Shown in pieces: positions 5,887 through 10,617 of a stretch of DNA of 10,617 bases. The position numbers and the translations under genes were made by a program. Where the stretch lies: positions 1-10,617 of the forward strand of contig CBFHYJ010000054.1 in NCBI GenBank assembly GCA_965659945.1, given 5' to 3'. The notes under the pieces are model-generated. The model saw only the letters and a program-made list of their open reading frames with translations. It ran no database searches and was not told where the DNA came from. The stretch is from VMDJ01 sp965659945. Its GTDB lineage: Bacteria > Pseudomonadota > Gammaproteobacteria > Chromatiales > Chromatiaceae. Position 1 is the first letter of the stretch, and every line of letters begins with the position of its first letter.

Positions 5887-7659
5887 ATGTGCGGTATTTG
5901 CGGTGAAATTCGTTTTCGAGCGTTGGTAGACCCTAAGGTGGCAGTCGATAAGATGCTGCCTTTGCTTGAGCGTCGTGGTCCGGATGCTGGGGGTGCTTGG
6001 GCGAATGACGGTGTAGCATTGGGTCACCGACGCCTTTCCATTATCGATCTCTCGACAGCTTCTGCTCAGCCGATGTTGGATGTTGAGCTCAGCTTGGTTT
6101 TCAACGGTGCCATCTATAACTACCGTGAGTTGCGCGCTCAGCTAATTGAATTGGGTCATCATTTCACTTCGGATGGTGATACCGAGGTCATTCTTAAAGC
6201 CTATCGTCAATGGGGTGAAGACTGTCCTCGCTATTTACATGGCATGTTTGCCTTTGCGATTTGGGATGCGAATAAGCAGCAGCTTTTTGCTGCACGTGAT
6301 CGGTTTGGCATCAAGCCATTTTATTTTTCCATGCTCAGCGATGGGTTTCGTTTCGCGTCGAATACCCAAGCGCTTCTAGCTGCTGGTGAAATTGATAAAA
6401 GCCTCGATGCTGAAGCATTGCACTTTCAGTACACCTTGCATGCAGTCATTCCAGCGCCTCGTACAGTACTCAAGAGTATTCGGAAGCTAGATCCAGCTCA
6501 CAGCATGGTGGTGACAGCGGATGGCAAGGTTCGCCAAAAGCGTTACTGGGAGCTCGATGCAACACGTGAGGCAGAGTCATATTCAGATCAAGACTGGATA
6601 GAGCGTGTACGCGAACAGCTTGTCTCCGCTGTGCGTAAACGTAACGATGTTGCTGATGTGCCCGTTGGTGTGTTGCTCTCAGGTGGTTTGGATTCAAGCT
6701 TGCTCGTGGCATTACTGGCTGAAATTGGCGTGCAAAATTTTCATACCTTCTCGGTAGGCTTTGAGGACCAGCCCGAAGAGAAAGGCAGTGAGTTTGAATA
6801 TTCCGATTTGGTTGTCGATCGCTACCAACCGATTCATCACAAATTTTTAGTGCCGAATGAAGATGTCTTAAAGCGCTTGCCAGAGGCTGTTGATGCGATG
6901 GCTGAGCCGATGTTTGGCCAAGATGCTGTAGCTTTTTACCTGCTGTCTGAGCAAGTAAGTCAACACATCAAGGTGGTGCAGTCAGGACAGGGTGCGGATG
7001 AAGTGTTTGGGGGCTATTTTTGGTACCCGCGGATGCGCGCGGAAACCGAAGGGTCACGTCTAGAACGTTTCAGAAAACATTATTTCGATCGCGATCATGC
7101 TGAGATGGCTAGGATGATGACATCGGCCTATCAGGTGGGGGATGTAACGGGCGAGTACATTGCCGATCGCTTGCATGATGGATTTAGCGATGAGTTTATC
7201 GATGCTATTTTGAAACTCGATACAACCACCTTGATTGTTGATGACCCGGTGAAACGCGTCGACAACATGACGATGGCGTGGGGTTTGGAGGCACGGGTGC
7301 CTTTCTTGGACCATCAGCTTGTCGAAGTTGCAGCGCGATGTCCTGCGGATCTCAAATTACGAGAGCCTAAATATCTGTTGAAAGCGATCTCTCGCGGGAT
7401 TGTTCCGGATGCGGTGATTGATCGACCCAAGGGTTATTTCCCGATGCCGGCACTTAAGTATGTGCGCGGGGATTTTCTCGAATTTATGCGTGATATCTTG
7501 AATTCACAGGCTTGTCGGGAGCGAGGTGTTTTTCAGCGCGATTACATCGATATGTTGCTTGATGCGCCAGAGATGCACCACACGCGCATCATGGGCAGCA
7601 AGTTGTGGCACCTGGCATTGCTTGAGTTTTGGCTGCAACGAAATGTCGATGCCGCCTAA
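5887..7659 (+). CDS. asnO: N-acetylglutaminylglutamine-type amidotransferase (asparagine synthetase family)
   Basis: A 590-residue glutamine-dependent amidotransferase. In the known pathway (asnO with ngg in Sinorhizobium and Pseudomonas) such enzymes amidate N-acetylglutaminylglutamine to the osmoprotectant NAGGN, using ATP. The N-terminal glutaminase domain starts MCGICGE; Cys2 is the nucleophile, which fixes the start at 5887 even though the ribosome binding site is weak. HRRLSIIDLS (47-56), FNGAIYN (72-78) and GDTE (97-100) shape its glutamine pocket. The synthetase domain has the PP-loop SGGLDSS (265-271) and SGQGADEVFGGY (366-377). I assign it to the NAGGN group (TIGR03104) rather than ordinary AsnB because of DDPVKRVDNMTMAWGLEAR (452-470), RPKGYFPMPALKY (513-525) and the C-terminal MGSKLWHLALLEFWLQ. 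The usual partners, an ATP-grasp/GNAT synthetase and an M42 peptidase, are not adjacent. It stands alone between the PuuD-like gene and grxD. Confidence 0.85.
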   Translation: MCGICGEIRFRALVDPKVAVDKMLPLLERRGPDAGGAWANDGVALGHRRLSIIDLSTASAQPMLDVELSLVFNGAIYNYRELRAQLIELGHHFTSDGDTEVILKAYRQWGEDCPRYLHGMFAFAIWDANKQQLFAARDRFGIKPFYFSMLSDGFRFASNTQALLAAGEIDKSLDAEALHFQYTLHAVIPAPRTVLKSIRKLDPAHSMVVTADGKVRQKRYWELDATREAESYSDQDWIERVREQLVSAVRKRNDVADVPVGVLLSGGLDSSLLVALLAEIGVQNFHTFSVGFEDQPEEKGSEFEYSDLVVDRYQPIHHKFLVPNEDVLKRLPEAVDAMAEPMFGQDAVAFYLLSEQVSQHIKVVQSGQGADEVFGGYFWYPRMRAETEGSRLERFRKHYFDRDHAEMARMMTSAYQVGDVTGEYIADRLHDGFSDEFIDAILKLDTTTLIVDDPVKRVDNMTMAWGLEARVPFLDHQLVEVAARCPADLKLREPKYLLKAISRGIVPDAVIDRPKGYFPMPALKYVRGDFLEFMRDILNSQACRERGVFQRDYIDMLLDAPEMHHTRIMGSKLWHLALLEFWLQRNVDAA

Positions 7660-7757
7660 ACCAATACGCGAATAAGGTTTTCCTTAACTACAGACTTCAC
7701 TAGACTGCACCCTTGAAAAACTTGTCAGTTACACCATCTGATGAGTATCGAATTTAT

Positions 7758-7761
7758 GAGG
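7758..7761 (+). promoter_or_regulatory. Ribosome binding site of grxD
   Basis: GAGG lies 7 bases before the ATG at 7769 and supports that start. The 109-base gap after the amidotransferase gene shows no hairpin terminator, so some read-through from that gene is possible. A TTGTCA at about 7724 is a possible -35, but no good -10 follows it. Confidence 0.6.
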
Positions 7762-7768
7762 TATCGCT

Positions 7769-8101
7769 ATGGACGTTCTTGATCGCATCAAAGAACAGGT
7801 CGAATCAAACCCTGTCATCATTTATATGAAAGGCACCCCGCAGTTTCCACAGTGTGGTTTCTCATCACGCACAGCTGCTGCATTACAAGATTGTGGTCAG
7901 AAGTTCGCGTATGTAAACGTGCTGTCAGATCCTGAGATCTTTGAGAATTTGCCACGCTTTGCTGATTGGCCTACCTTCCCGCAAGTTTATGTCGATGGTG
8001 AGTTGATTGGTGGTTGTGATATCACCTTGGAAATGCACGCCAGTGGCGATCTAAAGAAAGCGGTTGATGAAGCTGCGGCTAAATGGCCAGCTGAAGACTG
8101 A
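7769..8101 (+). CDS. grxD: Monothiol CGFS-type glutaredoxin (Grx4)
   Basis: A 110-residue cytoplasmic glutaredoxin that binds a glutathione-ligated [2Fe-2S] cluster as a homodimer, or with BolA-type partners, and passes it on in iron-sulfur biogenesis; it has little thiol-reductase activity. The defining CGFS motif is at 29-32 (QCGFSSRTAAAL). Lys21 in MKGTPQFPQ and the WPTFPQVYVDGELIGG block (67-82) make the glutathione-binding surface, followed by CDITLEMH. It is full length and collinear with E. coli GrxD. It converges on rnt, a neighbour in related genomes too, and is followed directly by a strong terminator. Confidence 0.96.
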   Translation: MDVLDRIKEQVESNPVIIYMKGTPQFPQCGFSSRTAAALQDCGQKFAYVNVLSDPEIFENLPRFADWPTFPQVYVDGELIGGCDITLEMHASGDLKKAVDEAAAKWPAED

Positions 8102-8117
8102 TTCTTTCAGTTTATAG

Positions 8118-8141
8118 AACCGGGCTAAGCCCGGTTTTTTT
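8118..8141 (+). terminator. Intrinsic terminator of grxD
   Basis: AACCGGGC (8118-8125), loop TAA, GCCCGGTT (8129-8136), running into seven T (8135-8141). It starts 17 bases after the grxD stop codon. The TAA of the convergent RNase T gene overlaps the T-tract; the reverse strand lacks a matching T-run after the stem (it reads TTCTATAAA), so it serves rnt poorly at best. Confidence 0.92.
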
Positions 8142-8796
8142 ATGCCTCGGCCTCAATATTTTTTAGCCAAGGCGTTGGGGCGCCAAGTTCTGTCCACTGA
8201 TTCATAATGAGGCAGAAAAGCTCGGCTGTTTTTTCCGTGTCGTAGAGTGCGCCATGTGCCTGATTGGCGTCCCAATCCATACCTGCCGTCATGGCTGTTT
8301 TTGCTAGAACGGTTTGTCCATAGGCCATTGCAGACAAGGTAACTGTGTCGAGTGTGCTGAAAGGATGAAAGGGGTTTCGCTTATAGCTTAGCCGTTCAAC
8401 CGCAGCATTTATAAAGGCAAGATCAAAAAAGGCATTATGCCCCACCAAAATGGCTCGCTTACAGCCAGAGGCTTTCACGGCAGAACGGATCGGAGTGAAT
8501 AAATCGACGATGGCTTGTTTTTCTTCGACGGCTCCACGGAGCGGATTGGTTGGGTCGATACCATTGAATGAAAGCGCGGCCTCGTCGAGGTTTGCGCCCT
8601 CGAACGGCAAAATATGCTGATGAAAGGTTTCGGCTGGGTACAGATAACCTTTGTCATCAAGTCTTAGGGTAATGGCCGCTACCTCAAGGAGAGCGTCAGT
8701 TTTGGCCTCAAAACCGGCGGTTTCGACATCCACAACAACGGGTAGGTAGCCCCTAAAGCGTTGGGAAATGCCAGGATTGTAGAGAGAATCATTCAT
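8140..8796 (-). CDS. rnt: Ribonuclease T
   Basis: A 3'-to-5' exoribonuclease of the DEDDh family that trims tRNA (including CCA-end turnover) and the 3' ends of other stable RNAs. The 218 residues carry all catalytic positions: Asp23 and Glu25 in VVDVETAGF, Asp125 in GHNAFFDLAF, and His181 and Asp186 in AHGALYDTEKTA. RFRGYLPVVVDVETAG and KRNPFHPFSTLDT (139-151) are very close to E. coli RNase T and separate it from oligoribonuclease and the DNA polymerase III epsilon subunit. ATG at 8796 gives the usual N-terminal length, but no clear Shine-Dalgarno sequence precedes it. It is convergent with grxD and divergent from mlaA. Confidence 0.96.
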   Translation of the reverse strand: MNDSLYNPGISQRFRGYLPVVVDVETAGFEAKTDALLEVAAITLRLDDKGYLYPAETFHQHILPFEGANLDEAALSFNGIDPTNPLRGAVEEKQAIVDLFTPIRSAVKASGCKRAILVGHNAFFDLAFINAAVERLSYKRNPFHPFSTLDTVTLSAMAYGQTVLAKTAMTAGMDWDANQAHGALYDTEKTAELFCLIMNQWTELGAPTPWLKNIEAEA

Positions 8797-8859
8797 CCCG
8801 CGAAGGATAAAGGATAGCTAGACAATTCGCGAAATTTTGGATGATTCAGAGGTTTATTC

Positions 8860-8868
8860 TGGTAGAAT
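8860..8868 (+). promoter_or_regulatory. Extended -10 promoter candidate for mlaA
   Basis: TGG at 8860-8862 directly before TAGAAT (8863-8868, 5 of 6 to consensus) makes an extended -10 element, which can compensate for a poor -35; the bases 17 upstream do not match a -35 well. Transcription would start about 50 bases before the mlaA ATG. Confidence 0.45.
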
Positions 8869-8925
8869 TGCGAAACTTTTGCGTTGGGTGGGCACGCAGC
8901 TAACAAATTATGATTAGTTGATATT

Positions 8926-9624
8926 ATGAACACGAAGTTTTTGAAAAGTTCAGTCTTGGGTTTGTCTCTGTTGGTTACCGGTTGTGCATCGGTAGATCCA
9001 GAGTTTGCTGATCCACGTGACCCTTATGAGAGCTATAACCGCTCTATGTATGCCTTTAACGATGCCTTGGATTCTGCGATTTTGAAGCCAATTGGTAAGG
9101 GTTATAACGCTATTGTGCCTGCGCCAGTTAATCGCGGAATAACTAATTTTTTCAATAATCTGGAGGATTTAACCTCGGCGGTTAACAACCTCCTTCAGCT
9201 AAAAGTTAATCGTGCATTTAACGACGTTAGCCGTGTTGCCGTTAACAGTACCATTGGTATTTTGGGCTTCATGGATGTGGCAAGCAACATGGATCTCCCA
9301 CGTACGGATGAAGATTTTGGCCAAACGTTAGGTGCATGGGGCGCCGAATCTGGTCCTTACATTGTTTTACCGTTATTAGGTCCTTCTTCGGGTCGAGATG
9401 CTGTGGGCACGGTGGTCGATTGGTTTATCGATCCGATTCACTACATTGAAGATGATGAAACCCGCCTGATCATGCGCGCGACCAAGGTTGTAGATAAACG
9501 AGCTGATTTGCTAACAGCGAGCAATGTTGTAGAACAAGCAGCCATTGATCCTTATGCCTTTGTTCGAGATGCCTACTTGCAACGTCGTCAAAACCAGGTA
9601 TTCGACGGTAATCCACCGGAATAA
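8926..9624 (+). CDS. mlaA: MlaA/VacJ outer-membrane phospholipid-asymmetry lipoprotein
   Basis: An outer-membrane lipoprotein that removes misplaced phospholipids from the outer leaflet and passes them to periplasmic MlaC, working with porins and the MlaFEDB transporter. The 232-residue product starts with a lipoprotein signal peptide ending in the lipobox LVTGC, with acylated Cys20. Ala and Ser follow at +2 and +3, so no inner-membrane retention signal. DPYESYNRSMYAFND (32-46), the FFNNLEDLTSAVNNLLQ segment (75-91) and the EDFGQTLGAWG...LPLLGPSSGRDAVG block (129-161) are typical of MlaA. No mla transporter genes are adjacent, as in E. coli, where mlaA also stands alone. An upstream ATG near 8909 stops after three codons, so 8926 is the start; its ribosome binding site is weak. 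Confidence 0.95.
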   Translation: MNTKFLKSSVLGLSLLVTGCASVDPEFADPRDPYESYNRSMYAFNDALDSAILKPIGKGYNAIVPAPVNRGITNFFNNLEDLTSAVNNLLQLKVNRAFNDVSRVAVNSTIGILGFMDVASNMDLPRTDEDFGQTLGAWGAESGPYIVLPLLGPSSGRDAVGTVVDWFIDPIHYIEDDETRLIMRATKVVDKRADLLTASNVVEQAAIDPYAFVRDAYLQRRQNQVFDGNPPE

Positions 9625-9640
9625 CCGCTAACAGCTTTAG

Positions 9641-9667
9641 AAGCCCGCTTTAAGCGGGCTTTTTTTG
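9641..9667 (+). terminator. Intrinsic terminator of mlaA
   Basis: AAGCCCGCTT (9641-9650) and AAGCGGGCTT (9652-9661) form a near-perfect hairpin; in practice a GC-rich stem with a five-base TTTAA loop, followed by eight T. It begins 17 bases after the mlaA stop codon and isolates mlaA from aceE. The AA before the stem gives little reverse activity. Confidence 0.93.
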
Positions 9668-9671
9668 TGCC

Positions 9672-9697
9672 TTAAATCAGCTAACTACTTGATTTAA
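9672..9697. repeat. Inverted repeat TTAAATCA-N10-TGATTTAA upstream of aceE
   Basis: TTAAATCA at 9672-9679 and its exact reverse complement TGATTTAA at 9690-9697 are separated by ten bases, just after the mlaA terminator and roughly 210 bases before aceE. It may be an operator for a dimeric regulator. It is not a PdhR-type ATTGGTNNNACCAAT site. In such AT-rich sequence an 8-base repeat may also be chance. Confidence 0.35.
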
Positions 9698-9749
9698 AAT
9701 TTTATTTAGGTTCTGGCTTGCCTAGAGTTAAGTCAAAATACGCTATTTT

Positions 9750-9799
9750 TATAGTACGATTGTCTGATATTTTACATATATTAAACTACTGTTTTTATT
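9750..9799 (+). promoter_or_regulatory. AT-rich promoter region of aceE
   Basis: Two candidates are visible. TATAGT at 9750-9755 is a 5 of 6 match to the -10 element, with a weak TTAAGT 16 bases upstream. TTTACA (9771-9776, 5 of 6 to -35) is followed after 17 bases by TTTATT (9794-9799, 4 of 6 to -10). The surrounding A/T-rich tracts could act as UP elements. Either would leave a 5' leader of about 100 to 150 bases. No pdhR-like gene lies upstream in this window. Confidence 0.35.
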
Positions 9800-9836
9800 A
9801 AATATTTTAAATTAGTCTGGCAAAGGAGTGTTTTTT

Positions 9837-9887
9837 TTGCTTAACTTGCTGCCATTAGAGCGCCACAAGCGCGTTGACTCACTGTAG
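9837..9887 (+). CDS. Possible 16-residue leader peptide upstream of aceE
   Basis: AAAGGAG at 9822-9828 is the best Shine-Dalgarno match near aceE, yet it lies about 77 bases before the aceE start. Eight bases after it, TTG at 9837 opens a 16-residue frame (MLNLLPLERHKRVDSL) ending in TAG at 9885, 18 bases before aceE. A GTG at 9828 in the same frame overlaps the AAAGGAG and so is less likely. The peptide is Leu- and Arg-rich. TTG starts are uncommon and the frame is short, so this remains a guess; the strong ribosome binding site is the main support. Confidence 0.25.
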   Translation: MLNLLPLERHKRVDSL

Positions 9888-9905
9888 ACATGGCGGATAA
9901 CACTC

Positions 9906-10617
9906 ATGGCAGACAGACCGGATATAGATCCACAAGAAACACAAGAATGGCTCGAGGCTTTAGAAGCAGTTCTCGAGTTTGAAGGCGTTGATCGCGCGCA
10001 TTATCTGATCGATAAAATGATCGACAAGGCGCGTCGTTCAGGTGTGTCGGTTCCTTACAACGCTCACACAGCGTATTTGAATACGATCCCGCTAACCAAA
10101 CAGGAACCTTACCCAGGTGATCAGGCGTTGGAGAGTCGTATTCGTTCGTTCATTCGTTGGAATGCGATGGCGATGGTAGTGCATGCAAATCGGAAGTCGG
10201 CAGAACTTGGTGGCCACATCGCTAGTTTCGCTTCAGCAGCGACTTTATTTGACGTGGGTTTCAATCATTTCTTCCGTGCGACCAATGACTCGCAGGAAGG
10301 GGACTTGGTGTTTTTCCAAGGTCACTCAGCACCAGGTATTTATGCGCGTGCTTTCTTAGAAGGTCGTTTGAGTGAGGATGACCTGAATAGCTTCCGCCAA
10401 GAAGCCGATGGTCATGGTCTGTCGTCTTATCCGCATCCTTGGTTGATGCCTAACTTTTGGCAGTTCCCAACCGTGTCAATGGGACTAGGTCCTTTGATGT
10501 CGATTTATCAAGCGCGCTTCATGAAGTATCTCCAAGATCGTGAGCTTGCACCCCAGAGTGATCGTAAAGTCTGGGCCTTCATGGGTGATGGTGAGATGGA
10601 CGAGCCAGAATCTTTGG
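9906..10617 (+). CDS. aceE: Pyruvate dehydrogenase E1 component, homodimeric type, N-terminal part
   Basis: The thiamine-diphosphate enzyme that decarboxylates pyruvate and acetylates the lipoyl groups of E2 in the cytoplasmic pyruvate dehydrogenase complex. About 237 codons are visible before the right edge, of the nearly 890 usual for this type. The N-terminus (DPQETQEWLEALEAVL) is the segment that contacts E2 in this family. Further on are LGGHIASFAS (His104), FFQGHSAPGIYARAFLEGRL (137-156, His140), SYPHPWLMPNFWQFPTVSMG, and the start of the cofactor motif GDGEMDEPES. These match E. coli AceE rather than the alpha-beta PdhA/PdhB type. ATG at 9906 is supported by family alignment; an ATG at 9890 is out of frame. 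The ribosome binding site is weak. The aceF gene presumably lies beyond the window. Confidence 0.96.
   Translation, partial: MADRPDIDPQETQEWLEALEAVLEFEGVDRAHYLIDKMIDKARRSGVSVPYNAHTAYLNTIPLTKQEPYPGDQALESRIRSFIRWNAMAMVVHANRKSAELGGHIASFASAATLFDVGFNHFFRATNDSQEGDLVFFQGHSAPGIYARAFLEGRLSEDDLNSFRQEADGHGLSSYPHPWLMPNFWQFPTVSMGLGPLMSIYQARFMKYLQDRELAPQSDRKVWAFMGDGEMDEPESL

Noticed and set aside
5887..7659. Ordinary asparagine synthetase AsnB
   Set aside because: The DDPVKRVDNMTMAWG and RPKGYFPMPALKY segments and the C-terminal tail fit the NAGGN-type amidotransferase group better, though a search would be needed to be certain.
9890..9905. Alternative ATG for aceE at 9890
   Set aside because: It is out of frame with the conserved aceE coding sequence; the family alignment supports 9906.

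Overview
The window reads as chromosomal housekeeping sequence from a gammaproteobacterium. The metG/mrp divergent pair, the convergent grxD/rnt pair, mlaA and a homodimeric-type aceE are all typical of that class. An argF, grxD and rnt neighbourhood recalls Pseudomonas-like genomes. With an N-acetylglutaminylglutamine-amide (NAGGN) type amidotransferase, a marine or salt-exposed lineage (Oceanospirillales, Cellvibrionales or Pseudomonadales) is my best guess. That placement is inference, not proof. I see no insertion sequences, phage genes, CRISPR arrays, tRNAs or rRNAs.

Layout. 1-691 (minus) is the 5' part of metG, cut by the window edge. 692-944 is a divergent control region with two inverted repeats. 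945-2036 (plus) is mrp/apbC, ending at a bidirectional terminator shared with the minus-strand genes. 2086-4924 (minus) holds, in transcription order, argD, argF and an SH3-domain membrane-anchored coiled-coil protein, probably one transcription unit. The argD leader carries a terminator-like hairpin overlapping a possible 9-residue, arginine-containing leader peptide. 5124-5732 (minus) is a small PuuD-like integral membrane protein with its own promoter and terminator. 5887-7659 (plus) is an asparagine-synthetase-like amidotransferase of the NAGGN family. 7769-8101 (plus) is grxD with a strong terminator; 8140-8796 (minus) is RNase T. 8926-9624 (plus) is the lipoprotein gene mlaA, again with a strong terminator. 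An AT-rich leader of about 240 bases follows, then the 5' part of aceE, cut by the right edge.

How the genes relate. argD and argF carry out consecutive parts of arginine biosynthesis (acetylornithine to or from the semialdehyde, and ornithine to citrulline). mrp and grxD both belong to iron-sulfur cluster delivery but are not linked here. MlaA guards outer-membrane lipid asymmetry, RNase T trims RNA 3' ends, MetG charges tRNA-Met and AceE feeds pyruvate into acetyl-CoA. The least ordinary points are the amidotransferase standing without its usual synthetase and peptidase partners, the small PuuD-like membrane protein next to it, and the leader structures of argD, aceE and metG. I found no clear evidence for a wholly new multi-gene system.
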